Assembly: GCF_001705235.1 (NCBI RefSeq)
Contig: NZ_MCGV01000001.1
Coordinates: 3,538,181-3,602,180, forward strand
Source of the DNA: Clostridium pasteurianum
Lineage (GTDB): Bacteria; Bacillota; Clostridia; Clostridiales; Clostridiaceae
Reading direction: 5' to 3'
Length of the DNA: 64,000 nucleotides
Every line of letters begins with the position of its first letter. Positions within the stretch are counted from its first letter, which is position 1. Positions 10,721 through 21,300 of this stretch are shown one piece after another. The translations under genes were made by a program, and so were the position numbers. The notes under the pieces are model-generated. The model was not told the origin of the DNA, made no database searches, and worked only from the letters and a program-made list of their open reading frames with translations.

Positions 10721-10765
10721 CATAATAAAAGGCCTTCCATGATTTTAATTTTATCACAGAAAGCC
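10721..10765 (-). terminator. Terminator of the leftward MacB-type transporter operon
   Basis: On the minus strand a 15-bp stem (10751-10765 with 10729-10743 when G-U pairs are allowed) is followed by a T-rich tail. The G-U pairs fit only in the minus-strand transcript, which supports the leftward direction. It lies about 105 bases past the permease stop codon. Confidence 0.75.
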
Positions 10766-10869
10766 TTATTATTTTTTATTTACAAATTTTTCTTCATACA
10801 TTCCTACATTGAAATAGTTTTTGGATAATTCTAATGTAATACTATTTTCCTTTTATGATTAGGGAAAGT

Positions 10870-13209
10870 CTATTCTACACCTTTTAGTGATTCTATCATG
10901 TCTATTTTGGCTGTTTTTTTCCTTAATAATAAATTTGATATGATTGTAACTAAGAAGGTAATTAAAATTGACAAGGCTACTGCACTAATGTCTAGTTTAT
11001 CAGGAACAAGTTGATCAACACTTGACATTGCTTTTGTAAACAATTTAAAAATATAAATACTTAATGGTAGAACTATAATTACTGAAAATACAGTTATTAT
11101 TATATTTTCAATAAATACAAGTCTATTTATTTTATTTTTTTGATATCCTAGTACTTTTAAGGTTGCTAGTTCACGTGTTCTCTCAAAAATATTTATTGAT
11201 GACATAGTGAATATTGAAGCAGCTGAAAGTATAATTGCACAAAGTATTAATGTTATGCATGCTGGATTATTTCCTTTAACACTATTATCAACTGATTTTT
11301 TTAAATCGCCTTTATCAGTAACTTTATCTACAGAATCTTCTTTTTTGAAGAAATTATGTGTCTTAGAAAACTTACTAGAATTATTTACTTTAACTAAAAG
11401 TGAAGTTGGATTGTACTTTATGCCAACACTTTTCAAATATTTTGGAGTACAATAAATTGATTGCCCTCCAATATACTGTAAAGATATTTTTGAAATTTTC
11501 ATGTTCACAGATTTTCCTTTAAGTTCAGGTGATATAAATTTCAATTTTATTGAATCACCTTTAGAAAGTTTATATTTATCAGCGTAAGATTTAGGTATTA
11601 TTATACCTGTATTGTCCAATGAAATTTTATTATTTTTTTCATTATAAATATTAATAAGATTATTGCCTTTCTTAGTGACAGTTACAGACATATCTTTTTT
11701 ATTACCAGAGCTAATAAATTCTACAGGAAGTTCTGATAATGTATAATAACGTTTTACATTAGAAGGCAATTTTAATGTGTTAGTAGTTATTGGATATTTA
11801 TAATCAATTCTTAAATCATATTTATAAACTTCATTAAGCTGCTTAGTTACATATCTCATTGAAGTTTCATAACCAAAAGATATAATTAAAAGAATGACAC
11901 ATATAATAATGCTTATAGAACTGCATAATGCTCTTTTCTTAGTTAAAAATATATTTCTTAAAATTATTTTATTACCATAAGAAAGTCTTTTCCAAATGAA
12001 TGCAAACCTTTCTATAAATATTCTTTTGCTTTTCTTTGGTGGCTTAGGACGCATAGCCTGTGCTGCACATTCTTTTAATATTTTTATACAAGATAAATAA
12101 GAAGCTATAACTCCAAAAAAGATAGATAGAAGTACAGTAGGAATTATACTAATAAAATCAATAGATGTTTTATAGTTAGGTAAAGAATACTGATTGTTAG
12201 TGCTTCCAATCTGAGGTACTATTATAATGCCAAGTATTGATCCTATAATAGATCCTAATATGCCAACTAAAATAGAATATTCAATGTAGTGTAATATGAT
12301 GGTGCTATTTTTTATACCAAGTGCCTTCATAATTCCTATCTGATTTCTTTGAGAATCAACAATTCTTGATATAGTAAGAAATGTTGTTATAGCTGCAACT
12401 ATGAAGAAAATTAATGGTATAACTTTCCCCATGACTCCATTACTTTTTACACTGCCATATAAGGCAGTATAGCTGACAGTTCTTTCTTTGCTTAACTGAT
12501 ATAAATAAGGTAGATCTTTAGATTTTGATTCAATTGAGTTACCTATTTTATCAATATCATAACCATCTTTAGCATCTACTATTAATTCATTATAATAAGA
12601 GCTGCCAGAAATTTCAGGTATCCTTTTTGATGAAATATAGGCTACTCCATAAGTTTTATGATCAGGAATTACAAGTGAAGGATCTTTAATATTGTATGCG
12701 TGTTCGACATCTTCACAAAAACCACTAATTTTAAATTTAAAATTTTTCTTATTAGCATTTAGCTTAATATTATCACCAATATGATAATTATGTTCTTTAG
12801 CATAATGTGAATCTAATAGTATTTCGTCCTTGTTAGATGGTGTGCTTCCTTTAATAATAGTTAATTTATCTATTTCATTGTTTGTAGGAATCGAGTGCAC
12901 CGTTAAAGAAGTTTTTAAAGTGCCAAACATTTGGGTAGCATCAAAGGTATAACGACCTTCAATTCTATTTATACCTTTTATTTTTTTTAAAGTATTAATT
13001 TTGTCTTGTGAAATTTGACTATAATATACATTTAAGTCACTTAAATTATTAGTTTTAAAATAATTATTTGTATAGTCTCTTAGACTTTTAGATACAGTAG
13101 ATAGTCCTGTAGAGAAAAAAGCTCCAACTGCTAGGACTAAAATAATAGCTATAAATTGCCCTTTAGATTGTCTAATATCTCTTAATAATTTAAAAAATAA
13201 TTCTTTCAT
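10870..13209 (-). CDS. ABC transporter permease, FtsX/MacB type
   Basis: Membrane permease of about 779 residues with two FtsX-like units. An N-terminal membrane segment near residue 20 is followed by a large extracellular domain, then three membrane segments around residues 270-390. A second signal-like segment near 435 is followed by a second extracellular domain and three terminal membrane segments. This is the two-unit layout of exporters and bacitracin/lantibiotic-type resistance pumps. The GTG two codons upstream (13215) is also possible: GAGGAG is 5 nt from the GTG and 11 nt from the ATG. I prefer the ATG because it overlaps the ATPase stop as TAATG, a sign of translational coupling. 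It probably expels or senses an antimicrobial peptide, possibly the product of the adjacent synthetase; the substrate is inference. Confidence 0.88.
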   Translation of the reverse strand: MKELFFKLLRDIRQSKGQFIAIILVLAVGAFFSTGLSTVSKSLRDYTNNYFKTNNLSDLNVYYSQISQDKINTLKKIKGINRIEGRYTFDATQMFGTLKTSLTVHSIPTNNEIDKLTIIKGSTPSNKDEILLDSHYAKEHNYHIGDNIKLNANKKNFKFKISGFCEDVEHAYNIKDPSLVIPDHKTYGVAYISSKRIPEISGSSYYNELIVDAKDGYDIDKIGNSIESKSKDLPYLYQLSKERTVSYTALYGSVKSNGVMGKVIPLIFFIVAAITTFLTISRIVDSQRNQIGIMKALGIKNSTIILHYIEYSILVGILGSIIGSILGIIIVPQIGSTNNQYSLPNYKTSIDFISIIPTVLLSIFFGVIASYLSCIKILKECAAQAMRPKPPKKSKRIFIERFAFIWKRLSYGNKIILRNIFLTKKRALCSSISIIICVILLIISFGYETSMRYVTKQLNEVYKYDLRIDYKYPITTNTLKLPSNVKRYYTLSELPVEFISSGNKKDMSVTVTKKGNNLINIYNEKNNKISLDNTGIIIPKSYADKYKLSKGDSIKLKFISPELKGKSVNMKISKISLQYIGGQSIYCTPKYLKSVGIKYNPTSLLVKVNNSSKFSKTHNFFKKEDSVDKVTDKGDLKKSVDNSVKGNNPACITLILCAIILSAASIFTMSSINIFERTRELATLKVLGYQKNKINRLVFIENIIITVFSVIIVLPLSIYIFKLFTKAMSSVDQLVPDKLDISAVALSILITFLVTIISNLLLRKKTAKIDMIESLKGVE

Positions 13210-13916
13210 TACCACTCAATCTCCTCAATAGGTTTTTTTGTATCATTTTCAGTTATGCTTTCGATAAGGCCACTTTTAACTTTTATAACTTTATCAGCCA
13301 TAGGGGCAATAGCCGAGTTATGTGTTATTAAAACTACACACTTTTTTGTTTCATTATTTAAATCCTGGAGAAGTTTTAAAACTGATTTACCTGTAACATA
13401 ATCTAAAGCACCAGTTGGTTCATCACAAAGTAGCAGTAGAGGATTTTTTGCAGCAGCTCTAGCTATAGCAACTCTTTGCTGTTCTCCACCGGAAAGTTGC
13501 GAAGGGAAATTATTAAATCGCTCTTTTAATCCAACACTATTAAGTATATCTTTGGCATTTAGAGGATGTTTGCATACTTCAGAGGCAAATTCAACATTTT
13601 CTAAGGCAGTTAAGTTAGAAATTAAATTATAAAACTGAAATACAAAGCCTACTTTTTCACCACGATATGTTGTTAATTTTTTTTCATTAAATTTTGTAAT
13701 ATCATGGCCATTAACTAATACTTGTCCGGAGGTAGCAGTATCCATTCCACCGAGAATATTCAAAATAGTACTTTTGCCAGCACCGCTTGCACCTAAAATA
13801 ACTACAAATTCACCTTCCTGTATTGAAAAATTAGCACCATTAACAGCATTTATAATTACATCTCCTACTTTGTATTGTTTTACAACATTTTTAAACTCTA
13901 TTAAGTTCCTTTTCAT
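13209..13916 (-). CDS. ABC transporter ATP-binding protein, MacB/LolD type
   Basis: 235-residue cytoplasmic ATPase that powers the overlapping FtsX-type permease. Walker A is GASGAGKST, the signature is [14 protein letters not shown], and Walker B is [13 protein letters not shown]; the GALD end is typical of the MacB/LolD/BceA group. It starts at an ATG preceded by GGGGAG. Its stop overlaps the permease start, so the two form a transcription unit read leftward, away from the acyltransferase gene. Nothing is missing from the family motifs. Substrate cannot be read from the ATPase. Confidence 0.93.
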   Translation of the reverse strand: MKRNLIEFKNVVKQYKVGDVIINAVNGANFSIQEGEFVVILGASGAGKSTILNILGGMDTATSGQVLVNGHDITKFNEKKLTTYRGEKVGFVFQFYNLISNLTALENVEFASEVCKHPLNAKDILNSVGLKERFNNFPSQLSGGEQQRVAIARAAAKNPLLLLCDEPTGALDYVTGKSVLKLLQDLNNETKKCVVLITHNSAIAPMADKVIKVKSGLIESITENDTKKPIEEIEW

Positions 13917-14408
13917 TTATTTTCTCCCCTTCATATATAAGTTTTATTTAAGATTAGAAATTCTATCAAAAAATTTTAATTTTGCAGCGATAAAGACTTT
14001 TGTTTTTCCCCCTTTTGTGTAGATATTTTTAAGTTAAGAAATTAGATTTATTATGTTAGCAAAATAGGTATTAAATATAGATACCATATATTAACACTAT
14101 ATATATAAATATACCATGTATTGATAATAATAATATAATTAGCATTTTATTGAATTATAACACAAGCTATAGTTTATTGCAAGATACTAAAAGCATAATA
14201 GTAGCTTTTAATTTTTTTTAGTAAATAATTGAAATAACAAAATATATAAGTTTTAAACATTTACAATAATAACTATAAGTGGTAATATTATTTTAAAGCA
14301 GTTATGGGAAAAAAGGTTATTTAAAGAAGATAAATGTAAAATATATAAATATATGCACATAAATTCAATACTAATATTTAAATTATAAAAAATCAGAAGG
14401 GGGAAAAG
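13917..14408 (+). other. Divergent intergenic region between exporter and acyltransferase genes
   Basis: 492 bases, extremely AT-rich, between two divergent genes, so it must carry promoters in both directions. On the minus strand TTGATA-17-TAAAAC occurs around 13950-13975 as a weak candidate for the exporter. No clear consensus promoter for the rightward gene was found, only many AT-rich -10-like words. A short rightward ORF entering from the ATPase gene has no ribosome site and looks spurious. No RNA gene or repeat was seen. Confidence 0.4.
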
Positions 14409-15338
14409 ATGGATAGATTTTTACAAGATAGAAAAGTGTTTTTATTTCCGGGTGTAGGAGTGAAATATAAAAAATTTTTAAGACTATTTAACGAAGAACA
14501 ATTGAAAAAGTTAAAGAGATATACTGAAATTATAAATTCAGAGTTAAATATAGACTTATGGTCATATGCAAACAGTGAATTAGATAGTGAAACAAATAAT
14601 GAATTTTTAGAATGGATTTTAATTTATGCTTGTGATTGTATTGTTTATAGAACTTATATAAAGAAAGGTATAAAACCAGATGTATTTGTAGGATATAGTA
14701 TGGGAGTAATTACAGCGATGGTATGTGCAGAAGCATTATCATTTGAAGCAGGGTTGAATTTATTAAATAATATATACCTATATCCAACAAAAGCTAAAAG
14801 AAAAGAAGAGGCAATGGCAACCATTATTGGACTTGATTATAATGATGTACGTAAAATTATCGAAGAAGTAAACTTAGAAGAGTATGTTGAAATAGCAAGT
14901 GAAAATAGTGATTATTGTATTGTAATATCTGGAATAAAAAATGCAGTATGCAAAATTATGGAGATAGCAGAAGAACAAGGGGCAATAAAGACTATTAAAT
15001 TAAATTCAACCTATGCATTTCATTCAAGCTATGCATTGGGAGGAATAGAATCAATGTATAATTTCATAAAAGGTATGGAAATCAATCAAGCTAAGATTCC
15101 AATAATGTCGATTTTTACACAGAAACTTATTATAGAAAAAAAGGACTTAAAAAGGGAATTACTGATTAATGTTTCTAGTTCTATGAAATGGAAGGATACC
15201 ATATTAAAGTTGGGGGAAATTGGGAAAAATAAATTTGTTGAAGTAAGTTTAAATGATGCTTTAACTAAAATTTCTAGAGTTATAAATTTAGAATATGAAT
15301 TTAGTACATATCAGGAAATCGTTGAATTTAATATTTAA
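14409..15338 (+). CDS. Free-standing acyltransferase-like protein (FabD fold), possibly trans-acting or editing
   Basis: 309 residues with the FabD/acyltransferase layout: nucleophile elbow GYSMG with Ser97 and a catalytic-type His205 in AFHSS, matching FabD Ser92 and His201 in spacing. Two usual features differ. The N-terminal FPGQGSQ is FPGVGVK here, losing the oxyanion-hole Gln, and the Arg that holds a malonyl carboxylate (FabD Arg117 region) is not apparent around residues 118-131. A free-standing acyltransferase beside a peptide synthetase suggests a trans-AT polyketide/peptide hybrid upstream of the window. The missing Arg makes a non-malonyl substrate or an acyl-hydrolase (proofreading) role plausible. 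A GGGGG site precedes the ATG. Family call good, role inferred. Confidence 0.8.
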   Translation: MDRFLQDRKVFLFPGVGVKYKKFLRLFNEEQLKKLKRYTEIINSELNIDLWSYANSELDSETNNEFLEWILIYACDCIVYRTYIKKGIKPDVFVGYSMGVITAMVCAEALSFEAGLNLLNNIYLYPTKAKRKEEAMATIIGLDYNDVRKIIEEVNLEEYVEIASENSDYCIVISGIKNAVCKIMEIAEEQGAIKTIKLNSTYAFHSSYALGGIESMYNFIKGMEINQAKIPIMSIFTQKLIIEKKDLKRELLINVSSSMKWKDTILKLGEIGKNKFVEVSLNDALTKISRVINLEYEFSTYQEIVEFNI

Positions 15339-15367
15339 AAGATTATAAAAAGGAGGGAAAAAAACTA

Positions 15368-16300
15368 ATGAATATATTAGAAGTTAACAATCTTAAAAAA
15401 AAATATGGGGATTGTGAGGTTGTTAAAGGGATTTCGTTTGTTTTGAAAAAAGGAGAAATTTTAGGATTTTTAGGACCTAATGGTGCAGGAAAAAGTACTA
15501 CAATAAATATACTTTCTACAGCACTTAAAGCAACAGAAGGACAGATAAAATTTATGGACAAGGATGTGTTGAAAAATAAGAAGGAATATAAGTCAAGTAT
15601 AGGAATAGTTCCTCAAAAATTAGCTATATTTGAAAATTTATCGGCTATAGAAAATGTAAAATTCTTTGCTAGTTTTTATGGATTAAAGGGTGAGGATTTA
15701 AAAAGAAAATCTGAAGAGGCCTTAAAAATTGTTGGACTTTTAGATAGGGCTAAGGATTTACCTAAAACTTATTCTGGAGGTATGAAAAGAAGGTTAAATA
15801 TAGCATGTGCTTTAGCTCATAATCCTAAAATTTTAATTTTAGATGAACCTACTGTGGGAATAGACCCTCAATCAAGAAATCATATTTTAGAGTCTATTAA
15901 AAAATTAAGGGATGGTGGTACATCTATTATTTATACAACTCACTACATGGAAGAAGTAGAGGCTATAAGTGATAGAGCAATTATTATTGACAAAGGAGAA
16001 ATTATAGCAGAAGGAACTCTGGAAGAGTTAAAGGAAGGTATTCAAAAAAATACTGTTTATAATATTTATGGCGAGGGTATAGAAGAAATAAATACAGATA
16101 TATTATATTCTATTGAAGGAGTTAGTAAGGTAGAAGCTAAAGATGGATTAAGGGTAAGTACTTTAAAAAATGCTAATAACTTAGATAGCATAATATTAAA
16201 GCTTATGGAACATAAAGTGAAAATAAAAAATATAGTTACTGAAGAACAAAATTTAGAAACTGTATTTTTAAATTTAACAGGAAGAAGCTTGAGGGATTAG
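15368..16300 (+). CDS. ABC-2 type transporter ATP-binding protein (DrrA/CcmA-like)
   Basis: 310-residue ATPase with Walker A GPNGAGKST near residue 36, signature SGGMKRRLNIA, Walker B ILILDEPTVGID and switch His in TTHYMEE. The roughly 85-residue C-terminal extension is typical of drug and natural-product exporters of the DrrA group. AAGGAGGG lies 9-10 nt before the ATG. It follows the acyltransferase gene by 29 bases and is followed by two ABC-2 permeases, forming one operon; it probably energises export of the peptide product or serves self-protection. Confidence 0.93.
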   Translation: MNILEVNNLKKKYGDCEVVKGISFVLKKGEILGFLGPNGAGKSTTINILSTALKATEGQIKFMDKDVLKNKKEYKSSIGIVPQKLAIFENLSAIENVKFFASFYGLKGEDLKRKSEEALKIVGLLDRAKDLPKTYSGGMKRRLNIACALAHNPKILILDEPTVGIDPQSRNHILESIKKLRDGGTSIIYTTHYMEEVEAISDRAIIIDKGEIIAEGTLEELKEGIQKNTVYNIYGEGIEEINTDILYSIEGVSKVEAKDGLRVSTLKNANNLDSIILKLMEHKVKIKNIVTEEQNLETVFLNLTGRSLRD

Positions 16301-16311
16301 GGGGAGAAATC

Positions 16312-17049
16312 ATGAGTTTGTTAAATATGGTAAAGTTTGAATTTAAACTAATGTCTAAAACTTCAGTTATGGTACTCTCATTTTTTGCTTATCCAGTAGT
16401 ACTAACATTAATAATAGGTTATTTAACTTATAATAATTTTGGAAGCGGAATATCTTCATATGACTACTATTCAATCGGAATGATGATTTTCATATATTCA
16501 GGTGCGGGACTTGCAAGCGTATATAATTTTATTGGTAAGCCTATAAAACAAGGCAATTTAAGAGTGATCTTTACTCCAATTAAAACTACAAGTATATATT
16601 TATCACAAATAATATGTGGAACGATATTTTGTGCAGCAGGAGCAGCATTTACTATGGCAGCTTTTAATGTTTTGTTTGGAATAAATTATAACGGAAATGA
16701 ATTTATAATTTTCAGCTCGTTTGTCACCTTAATATTCATGTCAAATGCATTGGGAGTACTTTTGTGTATAATTATTGATAATGATGTAACCATTAATATG
16801 ATTTTTAATACAATACAAACTGTTTTTTGTGTGCTAGGAGGCGCGTTCTTTTCGCTAGAGTCATTAGGAAAAATACCAGCAGCTATAGCAAAGATATCAC
16901 CTGTTAAATGGGTGATGGATGGAATGTTAAACAGTATATATGATAACAATAATTTCCTATTGTATATAACAATTGCAATAAATATAGTTTTAGGTGTAAT
17001 ACTTATAGCATTTTGCAAATGTACATTTAAGACTGAAAAATACTTATAG
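16312..17049 (+). CDS. ABC-2 type transporter permease
   Basis: 245 residues with six predicted membrane segments and a cytoplasmic N-terminus, as in ABC-2 membrane proteins. The gene starts 11 bases after the ATPase stop with a GGGGGAG site, so it is translated together with it. It likely pairs with the next permease to form a heterodimeric channel driven by the preceding ATPase. The segment before the last membrane helix (SPVKWVMDGML) is the typical ABC-2 C-terminal motif region. Substrate unknown; the genomic setting suggests the synthetase product. Confidence 0.88.
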   Translation: MSLLNMVKFEFKLMSKTSVMVLSFFAYPVVLTLIIGYLTYNNFGSGISSYDYYSIGMMIFIYSGAGLASVYNFIGKPIKQGNLRVIFTPIKTTSIYLSQIICGTIFCAAGAAFTMAAFNVLFGINYNGNEFIIFSSFVTLIFMSNALGVLLCIIIDNDVTINMIFNTIQTVFCVLGGAFFSLESLGKIPAAIAKISPVKWVMDGMLNSIYDNNNFLLYITIAINIVLGVILIAFCKCTFKTEKYL

Positions 17050-17062
17050 GAAGGAGATATTT

Positions 17063-18040
17063 ATGAGAAATATATTGTTAATAATAAAAAATAATTTATA
17101 TAGACTTAGTAAAGAGAAAATTATTATATTTATGTTAATTATAGTATTGCCTATTGTAATTTATTTTGGCATATATTTTAGTCAAACAGATAGTATTACG
17201 GGTAAAATAGCCATTGTAAAAGCTAATAATAAGCAGGAAGAGAGAGTTAAAAAATCTGTAAAAGGCAAGGAAAAAGTAACTTTAAAGTTTTTATCTAAGG
17301 AACCAACTAAAACAGATCTTATAAAAGGAATTTATTTAGCAGAGATAAAGTTTAAGAAAAGCAAACCCGATGTAATTAGTTATGGGAAGGAAGATGTTAA
17401 AAAGGGAATAGAAGCGGCTATTAAAGGTAAGACTTATGTAGATAATAAAGACAATATAACTGTACAGGGGAAAATAATAGGCTTCTTAACTATGTTCCTA
17501 TTTTTTGGATCTATAATGATTATGGACTTTTTTTTAACGGATAGAGAAAACAGTGTTTATTCAAGAGTATTAATAGCGAAGATATCTTATTATGAATATA
17601 TTATAGGGCAGATGGTATATTGCTTATGTGTTTTAACAGTACCAAGTATAATAATGTCATTAGTAATTATAAAAATTTTATCTATACAGTTAAGAATAAG
17701 TACCGGGCTATTCTTATTATTAATATTTTTAGTAGGTCTATTAAGTAGTAGTTTTTCAATTTTAATATGTACTCTTTGTAAAAATAAAGCATCAGCATCA
17801 ATGATGGGATCTATAGTAACTATGATTACATGCCTTTTAGGGGGATGCATCATAAATATAGTTGATAGTAATAAAATAATTGGGGCAATAAGGGAGTGTT
17901 TGCCACAAAAAAGATTGATTGATTTAGCTAATAAATATAATAATGGGGACTTAATATTTTTAATTGTAATAATATTATTATTTGTTTCAATTAGTATATT
18001 TGTAGGGAAAAGACAATATGAAAATGGAGATTTTGCATAA
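17063..18040 (+). CDS. ABC-2 type transporter permease with extracellular domain
   Basis: 325 residues: one N-terminal membrane segment (about 18-40), an extracytoplasmic domain of about 100 residues, then five membrane segments from about 140 to the end. This is the ABC-2 (YhgE/DrrB-like) layout. AAGGAG lies just upstream of the ATG, and the gene begins 13 bases after the first permease. It is the last gene of the acyltransferase-exporter unit, with a terminator 55 bases beyond its stop. Probably the second half of the channel. Confidence 0.87.
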   Translation: MRNILLIIKNNLYRLSKEKIIIFMLIIVLPIVIYFGIYFSQTDSITGKIAIVKANNKQEERVKKSVKGKEKVTLKFLSKEPTKTDLIKGIYLAEIKFKKSKPDVISYGKEDVKKGIEAAIKGKTYVDNKDNITVQGKIIGFLTMFLFFGSIMIMDFFLTDRENSVYSRVLIAKISYYEYIIGQMVYCLCVLTVPSIIMSLVIIKILSIQLRISTGLFLLLIFLVGLLSSSFSILICTLCKNKASASMMGSIVTMITCLLGGCIINIVDSNKIIGAIRECLPQKRLIDLANKYNNGDLIFLIVIILLFVSISIFVGKRQYENGDFA

Positions 18041-18095
18041 GAATTAAACAATTATGATTTCTTAATCAATTTTGGCAAAAATATATGCAAAGGAT

Positions 18096-18139
18096 GGCTT
18101 TCTATGATAAAATGAGCATCATAGGAAGTTATTTTTTTA
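18096..18139 (+). terminator. Terminator after the ABC-2 exporter operon
   Basis: A 13-bp stem including three G-U pairs (18096-18108 with 18118-18130) with a 9-nt loop, followed by a long T-rich run. It separates the natural-product genes from pyruvate carboxylase. Confidence 0.75.
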
Positions 18140-18160
18140 TTTTAATTCAAAAGATAAAAA

Positions 18161-18217
18161 ATCAATTGAATTAACAAATGACTTACATATTTCAATTGAT
18201 AAGAATAATGGTATAAT
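18161..18217 (+). promoter_or_regulatory. Probable pycA promoter (extended -10) with a dyad upstream
   Basis: TGGTATAAT at 18209-18217 is an extended -10 element; no good -35 is seen, as often with this type. Just upstream a 10-bp inverted repeat ATCAATTGAA / TTCAATTGAT (18161-18170, 18191-18200) could be an operator. The leader to the pycA start is about 150 bases and contains a second imperfect dyad at 18266-18287 (TTTCAATGAA / TTCATTTGAAA). Confidence 0.5.
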
Positions 18218-18374
18218 AGTATTAAAGTAATAATATATATGTAGGCTTTTTTTTATTTCTATAATTTTCAATGAAAGTTCATTTGAAATAATTTTTATGC
18301 TTATATATAATATTGTTATTGTATAATAATTAACAGTGAAAATAAATCTCATTTTTAATGAAGGGGGCAAAAAA

Positions 18375-21300
18375 GTGATTAAAAAATTTAAGAGAGTTTT
18401 AGTGGCAAACAGAGGCGAAATAGCAATAAGAGTTTTTAGAGCTTGTCATGAACTTGGAATAAGGACGGTTGCCATATATTCTGAGGAAGATAAGCTAGCT
18501 TTGTTTAGAACTAAGGCAGATGAATCTTATTTAATAGGAAAAAATAGGGGACCTATAGATGCATATTTAAATATTGATGAAATAATTGATTTAGCTCTAA
18601 AAAAAGGTGTAGATGCTATACATCCTGGATATGGTTTTTTATCTGAAAATGCAGAGTTTTCAAGAAGATGTGCTGAGGCAGGTATAGAATTTATAGGGCC
18701 AACTGGGGATATGATGGATAAACTTGGCGATAAAATAAATTCGAAATTAGCTGCTCATGCTGCAAATGTTGCAACTATACCTGGAGTTGAAAAACCAATA
18801 GAAACAGATGAACAGGCAATTGAATTTGCAAAACAGTGTGGATATCCTGTTATGGTTAAAGCGGCAGCAGGCGGCGGTGGAAGAGGCATGAGAATAGTTT
18901 CAAAAGAAGAAGATCTTATAGCCGCATGTAGAAGTGCTAAAAGTGAAGCTAAAAAGGCTTTTGGAATAGAAGACATATTTATTGAAAAATACATTGAAGG
19001 ACCAAAACATATAGAAGTTCAGGTGCTTGGAGATAAGTATGGTAATATAGTTCATTTATATGAAAGAGATTGCTCTGTACAGAGAAGACATCAAAAGGTA
19101 ATAGAAATGACACCAGCAGTTGCGGTTTCTGAAGAAAAAAGGCTTGAAATTTGTGAGGATGCTCTTAAAATAGCAAGATCAATAGGGTACAGAAGTGCAG
19201 GAACATTAGAATTTTTGCTAGATAAGCATGGAAATCACTATTTTATTGAAATGAATCCTAGAATACAGGTTGAGCACACTATAACTGAAATGGTTACTGG
19301 TATAGATATAGTTCAAAGCCAGATTTTAATAGCAGAGGGCTATAAACTTGATTCGCATGAAGTAGGCATTAAGAGTCAAAAAGACATACATTTAAACGGA
19401 TATGCTATACAATGTAGGATAACAACAGAAGATCCTTCAAACAGTTTTGCACCAGACAATGGAAGAATAGATGTTTACAGAACAGGTTCTGGTTTTGGTA
19501 TAAGACTTGATGGTGGAAATGGATTCACAGGGGCAGTAATAAGTCCATACTATGACAGCTTACTTGTAAAATCTACTGCGTGGTCTAGAACTTTTGAGGA
19601 TGCAATAAGAAAAGCTATTCGTGCAATAAAAGAAACATACATATCAGGCGTAAAAACTAATATTGATTTTCTTATAAATGTTTTAAATCATGAAACATTT
19701 AGAAAAGGATTATGTGATACTAATTTTATAGCTAATAATCCAGAATTATTTGAGATAACACCTAGAATTGATACTGAAGCAAGAGTACTTAAATTTTTAG
19801 GCGAAAAAGTTGTAAATGAGACTCATGGAAACAAGGTTGAGTTTGATGTTCCAGTAGTTCCTAAATATGAAGTGAAAGAACCTTTAAGGGGAACAAAACA
19901 AATATTAGATGAGCAGGGTCCTAAAGGTCTTGTAGACTGGATAAAGGATCAGGATAAATTACTTCTTACAGATACTACTATGAGAGATGCACATCAATCA
20001 TTAATGGCAACAAGACTTAGAACAGTTGATATGGTTAAAATAGCTAGGGCTGAATCTGCTCTTGCAAAAGACTTGTTCTCAATGGAAATGTGGGGAGGAG
20101 CAACTTTTGATACAGCATATAGATTTTTGAAAGAATCACCATGGGAAAGACTTGAAAGACTCAGAAAAAGAGTACCAAATATATTATTTCAGATGCTTCT
20201 AAGAGGGGCTAATGCAGTTGGGTATAAAAATTATCCTGATAATGTTATAAGGGAATTTATAAAGCAATCAGCACAATCTGGAATAGATGTATTTAGAATA
20301 TTTGATTCATTAAACTGGCCTAAAGGTATGGAAGTTGCTATAGATGAAGTATTAAATCAAGGTAAAGTTGCAGAGGCTTGCATGTGCTATACTGGCGACA
20401 TTCTTGATACAAATAGAGATAAGTATACTTTAAATTATTATGTAAATCTTGCTAAAAAAATAGAAAAATCAGGTGCGCATATTCTCGGTATAAAAGATAT
20501 GTCAGCATTACTTAAACCTTATGCAGCACTTAAACTTATAAGAGCACTTAAAAATGAAATATCTATTCCTATTCATTTGCATACGCATGATACAACTGGA
20601 AATGGTGTTGCAACAGTTCTTATGGCTGCACATGCTGGTGTTGATATAGCAGATACTGCATTCAATAGTATGTCAGGACTTACAAGCCAGCCAGCACTTA
20701 ATTCAGTGGTAGCAGCACTTAAGAATACTGAAAGAGATACTAAGATGAGTATAGGTGATCTTCAAAAGATATCTGACTACTGGAGTGCGGTAAGACCTGT
20801 ATATAATAAATTTGAATCTGGATTAAAGGCCGTTTCTGCTGAAATATATAAATATGAGATACCAGGGGGACAATATTCAAATTTAAAGCCACAGGTTGAA
20901 AGCTTTGGATTAGGTCATAAGTTTGAACAGGTAAAGGAAATGTATAGAAAAGTAAATCTTATGCTTGGAGACATAGTAAAGGTTACTCCATCCTCAAAGA
21001 TGGTAGGAGATTTAGCTATATTTATGGTTCAAAATGATTTAACACCTGAAAATATTGTGGAAAAAGGCAAAAATATGTCTTTCCCTGATTCTGTTGTTTC
21101 ATACTTCAAGGGTATGATGGGTCAACCTAAAGGAGGATTTCCAAAAGGACTTCAAAAAATTGTTCTTAAAGGTGAAGAGCCTATTACATGCAGACCTGGA
21201 GAACTTTTGCCAGATGAAGATTTTGAAGGCATAAAAACTCATCTTAAAGAAGAGTGTAAAATTAATCCTAATGGTAAAGATGTTATAAGTTATGCTTTAT

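Noticed and set aside
13774-14022. 82-codon rightward ORF between the exporter ATPase and the acyltransferase
   Set aside because: Starts inside the ATPase Walker region on the opposite strand and lacks a ribosome site and any family similarity.
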